From positions 124,001-188,000 of the forward strand of contig JAVYIG010000698.1 of assembly GCA_035222895.1 (NCBI GenBank): a DNA stretch of 64,000 nucleotides, written 5' to 3'. A model generated the notes under the pieces. The model did no database searches. It saw only the letters and a program-made list of their open reading frames with translations, and was not told the origin of the DNA. The first letter of the stretch is position 1. Every line of letters starts with the position of its first letter. This DNA comes from Strongylocentrotus droebachiensis. Taxonomy: Eukaryota; Echinodermata; Echinoidea; Camarodonta; Strongylocentrotidae. Positions 48,701-57,380 of this stretch are shown piece after piece. Both the position numbers and the translations under genes were made by a program.

Positions 48701-51700
48701 AAGGTCACAGGGCTCATTATGTATGCAAAAACAGCTCATGATCGCATTATCTCAAGAACCGACTGATGGATTCCTGCCAAACTTAGGTCATGTATATTAC
48801 TTGCAGAGTTGATGAACTGATTAGATTTGGGGTCACGAGGTCAAAGGTCAAAGGTCACAGGGCTTATTATGTATGCAAAAACAGCTCGTGATCGCGTTAT
48901 CTGAAGAACCGATTGATGGATTCCTGCCAAACTTTGGTCATGTATGTATCTTGCAGAGCCAATGAACTGATTAGATTTTGGGGTCACGAGGTCAAAGGTC
49001 ACAGGGCTCATTATGTATGCAAAAACGGCTCGTGATCGCGTTATCTCAAGAACCGATTGATGGATTCCTGCCAAAATTAGGTCATGTATGTTACTTGCAG
49101 AGCCAATGAACTGAGCAGATTCTTGGTTCATAAGGTCAAAGGTCATGGGCTCATTATGTATGCAAAAATAGCTTGTGAACGCATTCTCATTAGAACTGAC
49201 AGATGGATTACTATTTAACTCAGGACATCTTGCAGAGCCAATGTCAGCATAAAGTTCTGTTGAAAATATTGACCAGTTCAATCAACAAAGCTTTTTTGTA
49301 TGTGTGTGTATTTGGTGGGGAGGGGGTGGGGGGGGGGGGGGCATATAGGAGTTGTCAACATAACAAGGATACTAAGTCTATATGCCAGAGAGAGTACTGA
49401 CCTGGTATGTACATGTATGTTAAAGTATGTCAGCCAGACTGGAATGGAGGGAAACTACATGATTCACTATCACCAATCATGCTCATATATTTCTTTTCAG
49501 GATTCTTTTCCTCAAATCAGTAATGGAAATTTCAGGTTCAATGGAGTTCCCCAAGCGGATTTTGATCCATTCCTGCAGTCACTCACTGACTTATTAAGAT
49601 GGTAAGTGAACTATTAAACAAAATAAATTACAAATTAATTTTATTGCTATACGACTAACTCCTAGATCCTAATCAAATGATTGGTTAAGCACGGTCACAT
49701 GTGATTCCTTTACTGTGAATATCACATGTTTTTCCATGAAAAAGCATGCTATAGTTTCTAGTACTATTTAACGATCTTTCCACAGCAGGGCATGTAGAGT
49801 TTAATATGCTTTATATACTGTGTGTGGATTAATACATGTATATCACTGTGCATTGATGCTTGTAGAGGTAAGATTCAAGATTCAAGATTCAAGATTTTAT
49901 TGTCCATAATATAATACAGAAATTTGTTTTCCATTGGTATAACATGTAATACATAAAACATGTGCTGAAAACCAGAAGGGCGTCAAGACTCTATAAGAAA
50001 AAGTCTATGAGCAGGTACGGTCCTCCGGCTTTCAGCACAAAACATGACAAGACAGTTATATGACTTATACATAGCAAGAATTTTAAATACAATTCTGAAT
50101 CACATCATGAATAAATTCAGGTATGAATATAGACGTGAAGATGAAAGTAGAATAGGAGCAGCATCACAATCGAAATATGAGCAGTAAGTGCCCCTATCCC
50201 TGTGTGCGCGCTAAATTAAGCCTATTAAATTTGGGTTTATTTATCAGCGATAATTACTAAGAACAATCTTGAAAGTCTCTTTAAATCAAATAACAAGGAT
50301 CTAGGATATTTTTCGTATACAAAAAATGATGGATGTTTTATTCGTTCATTACAGGATCTATCTGCTCTTGTTGAGGCCGGTTAGGCACCTATCCTATTCA
50401 GCCTGACGGCTGTGAACAATATATACAAGTGTCCCCAATAAACATATGTTTTAGTTTTCTTGGGTTGTATTCTGTGCACTATACTTTATTACGTCTGCTA
50501 CATTCAAAAAGTGAAAATTATGTTAGTTATCATTAATTGAGGTTGCATGGAATGGGACTAATTGTAGGTGTTGGTGCAGATTTATCTCTAAACTGTACAA
50601 ATACATAGCCAGCTTTACATAGAAATTCTCGCTATCGCCAATATATGCCCAAAATGCACAGATGAAGCCTCTCTGAAGTAACTTTGAGCCAATGTACATA
50701 GGTACGTCTCTGAAAGCTACATCTAGGTTCTTTATTTTTGGTGACGGCAGCAATGACAAACAAGAGAAAGATCCTCCAAATCGATGTCTAGATTAAAACA
50801 ATGGAAGGACCTTCTTGAAACTTCAAGAAAATGACGGGCTTAACTTTAGAATATCCCACCAGAATGGAGTATGTCCATTGGTCGACTAAAAAGCCAACGA
50901 ACCCTGTAATGTAGTCACATCCTCTAATATTTCAGACAGGGTTTCACTCTTGCCAATGAACATAACCAAAGAAAGGTGACATTATTATTTCTACGCTTCT
51001 ACTTGCTCTTTCCAATCACACCACCAAATATGTTAATTTTTAGTATATTATAGTATATTTTCATCCGTTTTACGTAATAATCGACTCTTGAAATCATTGA
51101 GAATCGTGATAAATCACTGTGAGTACTGTCAGAAAATTAAGTACACACAATCACTGCTGGGTCGACAGGAAGCGACTTGGTCACCAAACTATCCCAGAGT
51201 GCATTTGAAACGAGGCCTGAATGTAACATGCTGGTATTTGTATTATATTGGTGATATCGAGAATTAATCAAAGATTTTTCTTATTTATCTCTGCTTTAAC
51301 AGGAAACATTTTTTCACTAGCATAACAATTTCAGAATACCACCTCAGGCCTCTGTTGCCTAGGCCCTGTAACATTGAAAGTTACCATTAATATTATCCCA
51401 AATCTTGTTTGTACATGTATCTCCTTCAATAAATTGGAACAAAATAAATAATAGCAACTTACCACTGCCTTTATGTTACAAGTAAATACAATGATTAATA
51501 AGAAAAAAATAATTTCAGCAAAACTGAAAATACAACAGATTTTTACAATTGATTGGATTGTTAGTCACTGCATATAAATTATGTTACAGGGCCAATATCC
51601 TATCCCCTAAACCTATATTTCATCTTCTTTCCTCAAAATCAATTCAGGGAGGATGCGGTTGACTCAGACCTGGAAGACATGATAAATCGCCTCTTAGGTA

Positions 51701-51705
51701 TATGA
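24694..51705 (+). CDS. NLR-like innate immune receptor: 2A leader, Death domain, NACHT, short LRR tail (845 residues)
   Basis: Exons 24694-24776, 25597-25880, 35084-36768, 40095-40253, 48230-48397, 49501-49601 and 51648-51705 have GT/AG borders and join in a single frame (2538 nt, TGA at 51703). Domains in order: hydrophobic leader ending in GDVETNPGP (residues 1-26), Death-fold domain (about 28-115), NACHT ATPase with Walker A GEAGAGKTT (214-222), Walker B FIAFDGLDEL (288-297) and sensor-like SVFVTSRPW (about 360-368), then LRR-like exons from about 690. The family senses microbial or damage signals and oligomerises through NACHT. A 9.2 kb and an 8 kb intron are packed with transposons. The LRR tail is short, so exons may be missing from this model or lost. 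Sea urchins have large NLR families with this architecture. Confidence 0.82.
25217..25551. mobile_element. MITE in NLR intron 1
   Basis: Left TTAAGGCCCCTGTAAAGTAT and GGGAGCCCC; right GGGGCTCCCAACACTTAAG and GGGCTTTAA. Related sequences occur at 13300-13335 and 16890-17220. Contains a (T)22(G)11 tract at 25446-25478. Ends 45 bp before the exon 2 acceptor. Confidence 0.6.
25597..25880 (+). CDS. NLR exon 2: Death-fold domain
   Basis: Encodes about 95 residues after acceptor TTAATTACAG. Death-domain hallmarks are the helical start EKEFLKLSKQIEPSHYQEVG, the ISIAELGQIKE turn, and the W of FTRWRDKQPPG followed by DIRALLAEELGR. Death domains mediate homotypic adaptor assembly. The donor is ACAG|GTGAGA. 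The following 26039-26212 stretch is an intronic hairpin. Confidence 0.85.
26039..26212. mobile_element. Small palindromic element, GAGACTGAC hairpin
   Basis: CCCATGAGACTGACATGTCG is followed directly by its partner GTCTCATGGG (26094-26123). The outer AGCCCACGAGACTGATA and TATTGTCAGTCTTGTGGGCT are also inverse, giving a foldback of about 170 bp in NLR intron 2. Confidence 0.6.
26672..27860 (-). repeat. Left arm of a 1.1-1.2 kb inverted repeat in NLR intron 2
   Basis: Inverse of 33885-35010 with high similarity, for example GAGCCAAAATGGCAAATTTG (27272) against the inverse of 34445-34465, and GAAATTGTGCAGGGAGGT (about 34906) against the inverse of 26745-26770. The outer end also matches 45540-45785, so it belongs to a dispersed family. 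Confidence 0.75.
28617..29161 (-). mobile_element. Complete MITE, TTAAAGGTACTATGTCCC ends
   Basis: 545 bp with inverse ends TTAAAGGTACTATGTCCC and GGGACATAGTACCTTTAA. It is the inverse homologue of 12258-12797. Its minus-strand open frame (28785-29051) is truncated or shifted in other copies and is not a gene. Confidence 0.8.
29162..31750. other. NLR intron 2, unannotated DNA
   Basis: No convincing ORF, RNA gene or complete element recognised. A G tract (about 31518-31533) lies just before the LINE remnant. Confidence 0.4.
31750..33420 (+). pseudogene. 5'-truncated LINE (CR1/Jockey-like) reverse transcriptase
   Basis: The 3' part is open from about 32046 to the stop at 33006-33008 and carries VPQGSILGPLLFLIYIND, the catalytic FADDT box, and the typical C-terminus TGPKLWSSLPNEIKNS. 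Upstream, 31756-32045 encodes QYGFREGLSTS and DMSKAFDTIDHNIL but contains a frame shift near 31905 and an in-frame TGA near 31958, so the element is dead. A 3' UTR runs to a (TGAAT)n tail at 33361-33419. It inserted in NLR intron 2, in the same direction as the host gene. The clade assignment is by resemblance only. Confidence 0.85.
33885..35010 (+). repeat. Right arm of the inverted repeat in NLR intron 2
   Basis: Partner of 26672-27860. Ends near CCCCTAGGTAT, the same outer end seen at 45771-45782. The NACHT exon acceptor follows within 75 bp. Confidence 0.75.
35084..36768 (+). CDS. NLR exon 3: NACHT ATPase and helical linker
   Basis: One 1685 nt exon, as usual for NLRs. It opens with a short linker and an RPLTYRDLF pre-NACHT segment, then Walker A (GEAGAGKTTF), Walker B (FIAFDGLDEL) and a sensor segment (CSVFVTSRPW). 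Between Walker B and the sensor lies a Ser/Lys-rich insertion of roughly 50 residues. NACHT-associated helices include PYPIYIAMLCLMWRE and the FFFPHKLFQEYMAG block. The acceptor lies only about 70 bp past the right arm of the intron 2 inverted repeat. Donor GTG|GTAAGT. Confidence 0.9.
36809..36996. mobile_element. 188 bp MITE just after the NACHT exon
   Basis: Left TTAAAGGGGATGTCCACCC and ATTAAGT; right ACTTAATATCTGGGTGGACT and CCCCTTCAA. Inserted 40 bp into NLR intron 3. Confidence 0.7.
37363..37437. repeat. CT microsatellite
   Basis: Interrupted (CT)n tract in NLR intron 3. Confidence 0.9.
37850..38340 (-). pseudogene. Antisense LINE reverse transcriptase fragment
   Basis: On the minus strand, 38336-38160 reads GVLVKHDLKCSYHVNNIVKR and STKLYILRILNRFKLPANDQ, the conserved C-terminal thumb region of Jockey/CR1-type reverse transcriptases. 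The frame is then lost before the expected PVLEY-like segment. The sequence below 38130 is too decayed to read. Confidence 0.6.
38470..39330. repeat. Tandem array, about 150-157 bp unit, NLR intron 3
   Basis: The array is preceded by (CCGTCCGTG)n. TGTTTGACGG-type landmarks lie at 38561, 38711, 38868, 39024 and about 39154. Units contain ATAACTTTAGTAATG, GAAATTTGATATGAAGGTAC and a GGTCAAAGGTCATAGCTCAT segment; AGGTCAAAGGTCA is perfect at 38640-38652 and 39103-39115. Confidence 0.85.
40095..40253 (+). CDS. NLR exon 4: LRR-like segment
   Basis: 53 codons, phase 0 on both sides, acceptor TTTTGATTTAG and donor AAG|GTGAGT. Ends in an LRR-like unit (SLEDVTLFQAALHSDFYAVL). Confidence 0.7.
40254..41219 (+). 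other. First part of NLR intron 4
   Basis: AT-rich, with a G tract at 40516-40529. No element boundaries or exon-like sequence recognised. Confidence 0.45.
41220..43577 (-). pseudogene. Decayed antisense coding repeat with C-terminal CGC-x4-CKKNCSC motif
   Basis: Minus-strand open pieces occur in consistent N-to-C order: 43577-43296 (YRATILKHKLHEYYG), 43374-43123, 43008-42823 (GGFHQAHNYMKAVC), 42739-42533 (AIFWSTFLMFCIDL), 42011-41736 and 41537-41220 (ISCGCTEGCKKNCSCAKKE). They resemble parts of a long uncharacterised protein family that is multicopy in invertebrate genomes and ends in a cysteine-rich tail. Frame shifts between pieces show that the copy is dead. It sits in NLR intron 4. Family identity is from memory of motif order and is tentative. 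Confidence 0.55.
44620..45305. repeat. Two direct copies of a segment of about 200 bp
   Basis: 44620-44825 recurs at 45093-45305 (shared GATTCACGTTTCAGTTGCAA, ATATTGTCCAAAATGAACTT and GTATTCAACTAATATTA-type parts). The second copy keeps an open + frame ending at 45225. A CCTGCCAACCCTTACAAATAAT segment at 44828 matches 23056. Confidence 0.65.
45345..45530 (+). mobile_element. SINE-like tail with TTA repeats
   Basis: Contains GGTGTAAATGGGTACCTG, GCAGCTCGGCTACGACCAGG and ATACTGGTGCTATATAATTA followed by (TTA)n, the layout of tRNA-derived SINE bodies. The pol III head is not clearly present. Confidence 0.45.
45540..45785 (+). repeat. Partial third copy of the intron 2 inverted-repeat arm
   Basis: Matches 34705-35010 (GGTATCATCTTGTAGA, GTAGTCCACCTAGAAATTGT and a CCCCTAGGTAT end). 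Confidence 0.65.
46503..47272. mobile_element. 770 bp MITE with TTAACCCTATTTAGCCC ends
   Basis: Left TTAACCCTATTTAGCCC then a G tract and a C tract; right a C tract then GGGCTAAATAGGGTTAA. Begins and ends in TTAA. Partial copies at 9410-9805 and 14100-14660 lie in introns of the DUF4806-type gene. Confidence 0.8.
47560..48229 (+). repeat. Tandem duplication (about 336 bp period) including a 3' splice site
   Basis: GCCATACACATACATGTATA at 47785 and 48121; ATGAATCACTGTTTGTAT precedes TGTAG in both copies (ends 47895 and 48229). Only the second copy is followed by LRR coding sequence. Confidence 0.75.
48230..48397 (+). CDS. NLR exon 5: two LRR-like units
   Basis: 56 codons (2 x 28), phase 0, acceptor TACATGTAG and donor ACAG|GTATGT. 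Contains VQTVLLWDVSC and MPNLIHLILHGKDF, spaced as consecutive leucine-rich units. The intron sequence before it, including the 3' splice site, is a tandem duplicate of 47560-47895. Confidence 0.75.
48480..49240. repeat. Tandem array, about 142-151 bp unit, with repeated AGGTCAAAGGTCA
   Basis: Starts with ATGCCTCAG / GTCCGTCCGTCCGTCTG sequence, then TGATCGCG landmarks at 48588, 48739, 48889, 49033 and about 49175. AGGTCAAAGGTCA (a perfect DR1) lies at 48688, 48695, 48838, 48845, 48989 and 49133. It starts about 85 bp after NLR exon 5 and fills much of intron 5. Confidence 0.9.
49501..51705 (+). CDS. NLR exons 6 and 7: C-terminus
   Basis: Exon 6 (49501-49601, acceptor TATTTCTTTTCAG, donor TG|GTAAGT) ends in FLQSLTDLLRW. 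Exon 7 (51648-51705) adds EDAVDSDLEDMINRLLGI and a TGA. A split Trp codon joins them. The intron between contains a minus-strand LINE tail near 49870. No clear AATAAA follows the stop; ATTAAA occurs near 52405. Confidence 0.7.
49869..50150 (-). mobile_element. 3' tail of a minus-strand LINE
   Basis: (AGATTCA)n followed by AGATTTTATTGTCCAT is the inverse of an ACAATAAAATCTTGAATCTTG-type LINE tail. No RT coding is recognisable beyond the tail. Confidence 0.55.
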
Positions 51706-53186
51706 TAAGGATGACCTATGATGCACATCACAGCCATCAGAATACCTTCGAGAGCCACACAATGGCAGTGTACAACCATCCAGATCGCACAGCTTGATTA
51801 TATGCTTCTCGATCGTATAGACCTATCTCCAAGAGGGTTGTACGACACTTGCTACTGTGACAGTTGTTCCGCGTCGGTTTCCTACACTTAGCAAAACTCC
51901 AACTTCAACCTCGGACTTAAAGGGATCATTTAACAATGTTAAATCTGAGATACACGGCCCTACGTGTTATCAGTGTCTGTGATATGGTGTAATATTGAAG
52001 CCCTAAAAAAATCGCGCTTCAAAATGATCAAGAAGTTCCTCAAAAAAGTAAAAATCTTTGAGTGACCGGTTTTACCATACTCGTTTTCCCCAATAGACTG
52101 TAGTGTTATGAAAACCGTTCAGCAAACGGTTTTCAAAATTTGTAATTCCAATCATTAATATCTTGATAATCAGAAAGACGATCGGCTTGTAAAATTCATG
52201 GAGTTCCTGACTGACCTAAAGGTTTATAATTATCATTGCAGCATGAGCTAAATCAAGGGTTATTTCTTAAGGATCTAAGACAAAGTTACCGGATCGCTTT
52301 AAACATATTACTGTTAAGATAAATTTATAGTATATAACACTAGTAATGAAACAGCAAATTCAATGTACTTTGTATCACAACATAGCAACGTTATATTCAT
52401 ACACATTAAATATATCATATTATGTGTACCTAACCGTAAACATTATTACCTGAACTCAAAGTAAAGTGCAACCCTAACCCTATATATTTCATAAAGTAAA
52501 GCCTGGATCATAGGATCAAATGTTGACCCTCCATGGCATCTTTTGTGACAAGCATTTTCCCCCCTCTTCCACAGGATTCCCTTATTAGACAACAGCATAC
52601 ATTCATCTAAAAATACGCAACATAATCTATAATCATGCAAAATTCCACATTTACATCACTTGGTCAAACTAATTTTTAAAATTGTACCTAAGCAAAATTC
52701 CATCAGATACCGCAGGCAAATCGTTTTATATGGCAGATGATGACCGTTAAATGTAAACACAATATTAAAGAAAGGATTTACTAAAACTTCTTTTTCATGA
52801 ATTTCTTTTCTCTTAGATTTGTTTTAGCAATACAGTGTGGAAGTGGAATTGCATTACGAGGACCCTCTTGCCTTTAAAAGTTTTAAAATGTCAAACACAA
52901 CTCAAAAATGTAATTTCCACTTTTTATGGAAGAGCCCCCAGAATGAATATTGACTATGAGGTTGATTTGTATTGTGATTGTAATTTTATTAAGTATTAAG
53001 AGTACCATGTTGTACTCAATGTTATGCATTCTGTTCAGGTTCACAGGAGTTGAGGATACACAGTTGGGCCCCGAAAGTTTACATGCACCTGGAATAGAAA
53101 CTCATTTTACTCAGAATTTCTCCACTGCACTCATTCCCATCAGGATTCACTCGTCTCAGAGTGATTAGTGATGTATATACTGTATA
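51706..53186. other. NLR 3' flank, no gene seen
   Basis: Probably includes the NLR 3' UTR. 51918-52300 begins TTAAAGGGATCATTTAAC and may be another short repeat. No coding sequence supported. Confidence 0.4.
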
Positions 53187-54065
53187 CAGTGCGTCCCAGA
53201 AAAAACGAAACCGAGAAGTATCGATGTTTTATCATAACTTAATCACAACCATAATTAATGAATGATACATATTTGGAAAGCTTAGAGTCTCCTCTTTCAG
53301 TTGATGCTACTTAGATGATGCATATTTCACGCATGAGTGAGTAAAAGCAATTTGAAGTAAGGAAACCAAAAAGACATTTGGCGGGCGGTATCTGAATTTC
53401 GAAGGAAAATTCACATTTCTAGAAAGTTGAGTTTCTGCCCTTTCATATGACACCTCAATCAGGAAAAATGAGCGAGGAATAACAAAGTTATGTTTGTTTA
53501 AAGTAGCCCTTACATGTTCATAATTTTAACAAACAAATTCGTTTTCACTGGGTGCCTGCCGTAGCAAAAAGCAGATTTGACAAAAGACTTAACTCCGTTT
53601 CGTTGACAATCAGCCATGCATGAAGACTCTCGTCTACTGCTGATTGTCAATGAAACGGAGTTAAGTCTTTTGTTAATTTCGTTTATTGATACGGCAGGCA
53701 GCCAGTGAAAACGAATTCGTTTAATAAAATTATGGAAATGCAAGCACTACTTTAAACAAACAGAACTTTGTCATTCCTCGCTCATTTTTCCTGATTGAGG
53801 TGTCATATGAAAGGGCAGAAACTCAACTTTCTAGAAATGTGAATTTTTCTTCGAAATTCAGATACCGCCCGCCAAATGTCTTTTTGGTTTCCTTCCTTTA
53901 AATTGCTTTTAATCACTCATGCGTGAAATATGCATCATCTGAGTAGCATCAACTGAAAGAAGAGACTTAAGCTTTCCAAATATGTATCATTCATTAATTA
54001 TGGTTGTGATTTAGTTATGATAGAACATCGATACTTCTCGGTTTCGTTTTTTCTGGGACGCACTG
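53187..54065. mobile_element. 879 bp near-perfect palindrome with mariner-like ends
   Basis: The whole element is two inverse arms of about 430 bp meeting near 53626. Outer termini are CAGTGCGTCCCAGAAAAAAC and its inverse, each flanked by TA (53185-53186, 54066-54067), the Tc1/mariner target. The arms differ at scattered positions, for example GCAAAAAGCAG against TTAATTTCG near the middle, so the two halves have diverged after formation. No transposase frame. A single half copy is at 12975-13271. Confidence 0.9.
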
Positions 54066-54070
54066 TATAT

Positions 54071-54680
54071 TAACAGAGACCATATTTGTCTATCTTCCTG
54101 AAGTGAAAAGTTGGCAGGAATGAGTGAAGTTGTGATGTTTTGGGCCCAATTTTACATGTATGTAGATCTATAATGCTGGGATTATTCCAGTACTTCATAA
54201 TGTTTTTCTTTTTTCTTTGTCTTCTTCCATTCTTTGCCTTCTTCCAAGTTGTGTGTGCCTTATGCTTGGTATATAATATAAACAGAGATAGAATGTGTTT
54301 ATCTTCCTGAAGTGAAAAGTTGACAGGAATGAGTGAAATTGCGATAATGTATATCTGGCCCAACTCTACAATTAAGGAATTATTCCAGTACTTGATAATG
54401 TTTTTGTTTTTTCTTCATTTTCTTCAATTTTAAGTATCACTAGATGTGTACCAAGTTGTGTGTGCATTATGCTTTGTATATACTATAAATAGAGACAAAA
54501 TTTGTCTATCTTCTTGAAGTGAAAAGTTGGCAGGAATGAGTGAAGTTGTGATAATGTATATCTGGTATCTGGTATCTGGTATGTATGTACATACCACAAT
54601 TCAAGGATTATTCCAGTACTTAATAGTGTTGTTGTTTTTTTCTTCTTCCATTTAATTAACCATCAGGCCTCTGAGTAGAT
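54071..54680. repeat. Three tandem copies of a unit of about 206 bp
   Basis: AGTGAAAAGTTGRCAGGAATG landmarks near 54102, 54312 and 54520; each unit also has GGATTATTCCAGTACTT and CCAAGTTGTGTGTGC. Confidence 0.8.
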
Positions 54681-54689
54681 ATGTACCAA

Positions 54690-55177
54690 GTTTAGTGTGC
54701 CTTATGTTGAATGCCTGCATATATGAACAAAGTGGTCATGTGATTTGATATTAGCCTTGATGCCAAGAGCTACTTGTATAGGAGGGAAATATGCATTGAA
54801 ACCCTGAACTCTGTGACATGTTGAATTTGTCAAAATCACCATTTTTCAATACAAACTGGCATACCAGTGTGTGTTTACTGTACAACATACTTCTCATCAG
54901 TGTATAAATCAATATCAAGAAGAAAATCTGATCACTGTAGTCCAAATCATATGACCATCATATGACCTTATGGTTTGTAAGTGTACAGCCTTGTATTTAT
55001 GATATGCAAAGGATTCCAAATTATCTGAAATTGAAATGTTATTACATCTGAAATATGTTCATAACAAACATTTTTGTGCATACCATGTTTATGTGTACAG
55101 AGTATATGTCAAAGATTAAATTGTTTGTTGTATTTCTTATTCCAAGTCTGAATTTATGAATTATTCGTAAGGTTTTA
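54690..55177. other. No gene seen
   Basis: AT-rich DNA without recognisable element or reading frame. Confidence 0.4.
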
Positions 55178-55480
55178 ATCCAGAGAGGGAGGCAGGGAGG
55201 GAAGGGAGAGAGATGAGGGTGCATGTGAGTGGCGATGGAGGGAGGAAATGGAGAAGAAACGGAGGGAGAGAGAGATGAGGGTGCATGGGAGTGGGGGGAA
55301 GAGGGAGGGAGAGAATATAAAGGAGAGATATAGCTCATAATTAGGGATGTAGAGGTAGATGGCCAATATGTACCAGTAAGAGGGAGGAAGGAGATCAAAA
55401 TCTTGGAGTGTACGAGAGGGTGGGGGGGGGTGGGGGGAGGGGGGTTGTTAGGGGAAGAGAAGTGAGAAATAGAGCAAGCA
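55178..55480. repeat. Purine-rich (GA/GGGA) low-complexity tract
   Basis: Includes two direct copies of GAGAGATGAGGGTGCATG at about 55208 and 55272 and a G tract at 55421-55444. It opens long antisense Pro/Ser-rich frames that are artefacts. Confidence 0.85.
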
Positions 55481-55679
55481 AACGAGAGAAAGGAGAGATT
55501 TAGAATGTATGACAGAGGTTTGGGGGAGGGGTACTTGCAGTGGTATAGTGAAGTGGAAGATATGGCACGGAATAGAGCGGGTATTTTTTTAAGAAAAGTG
55601 AAAACCAAATTCCAATAACTTTCTATGACCCATCTTGCCTTTTTTGATAACCAGATAAGTACCATTTTGATGTGGGTTC

Positions 55680-55860
55680 ATTGCGGCATCCAAGCGGCAT
55701 ACAAATTTGTAAGTTCTAACCGGAAGGCCCACACCCACGATCAATTTCCATGACATTCCACGACTTTGGGATATTTGTTTTCATTTTCCATGACTTTCCA
55801 AAAAAAGTTATTTTTTATGAATTTTTTATGAGTTTCTCCATGACTGTGGAAACCCTGCAT
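55680..55860. mobile_element. Repeat with TTTCCATGACTTTCC motif
   Basis: TTTCCATGACATTCCACGAC, TTTTCCATGACTTTCC and CCATGACTGTGGAAACCCTG resemble a dispersed DNA-transposon derivative. Boundaries unclear. Confidence 0.4.
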
Positions 55861-56908
55861 CTTGGTGTAATCTGCATGTCAAAAGATACTACTAAATGAG
55901 CTGAGTGTAATGGCTTCAAGTAGAAAATTACCACACAACAGAAGTTGGGTTTGTTACTTTTTTTTCAAATAGGCTTTTTATTCACACTTTACAACAGTTT
56001 TTAAAAGAACTACTTTATACATCGTGCTCATCTATGTATTTTCACAAAAAGAGCTATTTACATACATATACAGAACTTTATTTATTTACGTAATATTTAA
56101 CACAGATATTCACAATGATTTCCAATATCCAATATTTGATGGATAACAAAGTCTTCTACTACATTACCAGAATATACTTCAATCTATTTCTCTATTGCTC
56201 TGTCAAGAATTCTGTTGTATGAAAATAATGATTATAAATGTAAAACTTTTTAGGAATCTAGGCATCGTTTCTCAAAACAATCTGAAATACAAGTTCGTCA
56301 GCATCTCATTGAAACGTTTGTTCAAGCATATTTGGATGGGATGTTGCTGAACTTGTAATTAAGATGGTTTTGTGAAATGAGGTCATGTTTTTATGAAAAA
56401 TTTGATTTACCATCCATAAAGTTTTCATTGCAGCAAAGCAGATTGAATTCAGTGGAAATCTAAAGGTCAGTGTACTCCATGCTGCTTTGTGATTGGTCAG
56501 TTATTATCTTTATATCAACCATAGGTATTTAAAACTGACAATCGTTTCAATATAACACCAGATGTGGGTTGTAAATATCAGTGATGGGACATGGGGGTCC
56601 TGCTATAGCATACTCATTCAGAACATACTCATACAGTCTGCATTTGACTACATGGACACGGTCAGAGTCTTTGAGACCCCAGAGCTTCATTCTTGCTGCA
56701 AAGCGGCCTGTGCCTGATCATTTGCAGTTTGGCTGAACTCACTGCTCCCTGGGAAGGATACTGCCAGGAGGCAGGAGGGTGAGAGGACCAAACTGTAAGG
56801 TATGGTTCGAGTCTTACATCATGGCCGTTAACAATCTGTCACACAATTAATGATCATATTCACTAGCATGTGTGATTCATACCCAGATTTGAAACAAACA
56901 TTCATATT

Positions 56909-57054
56909 TCAGGGATGCCAGTTAGAATTGATCAGAGGGCCTGAAAATCACCTAGAATGAGCTAGTTTGTACACAAAAAAAGCCTAAACTATGTTATAAA
57001 AATAACTTGCCAGGGCCTAAATTTAGGCTATTGCCTGAAAACTGGCATCCCTGA
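56909..57054. mobile_element. 146 bp MITE with TCAGGGATGCCAGTT ends
   Basis: Perfect 15 bp inverted ends (TCAGGGATGCCAGTT / AACTGGCATCCCTGA), flanked by similar ATATTT and TATTTG. Confidence 0.75.
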
Positions 57055-57059
57055 TATTT

Positions 57060-57275
57060 GAGGAGGCTCAGGGAAAGAGCAGTGGTCTCGTACCTGGAAG
57101 GTCCCGGGATCGAAAGCAAGTCGATGCGCGTGTGCCCTTTGATAAGGCACTAATCCTCAGTACCATAGCAAGCCCCTCAGATAGTCCGTAATCTGTCTGT
57201 CCCTGGTTGTTTACATACAAGCATAAACGCTCCTTAGCTTTCTTAGCAGTCAGGTAAACAAACAAACCGACAAGG
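57060..57275 (+). mobile_element. tRNA-derived SINE
   Basis: AGAGCAGTGGTCTCGTACC and GGTCCCGGGATCGAAAGC are degenerate pol III A and B boxes, followed by the SINE body GTGCCCTTTGATAAGGCACT seen in sea urchin tRNA-SINEs. Confidence 0.6.
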
Positions 57276-57380
57276 TTTTGCATTATACATCTTTGCGCTG
57301 CCTGTAGCCTGTACCAATCATATCCCATTTAATTTTTCTTTTTTTTTACAACCATATTCATCAGCATTTAATACCAATAT

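Noticed and set aside
55042..55665. 207-residue minus-strand frame rich in Pro and Ser
   Set aside because: It runs through a purine-rich low-complexity tract; composition alone explains the lack of stops.
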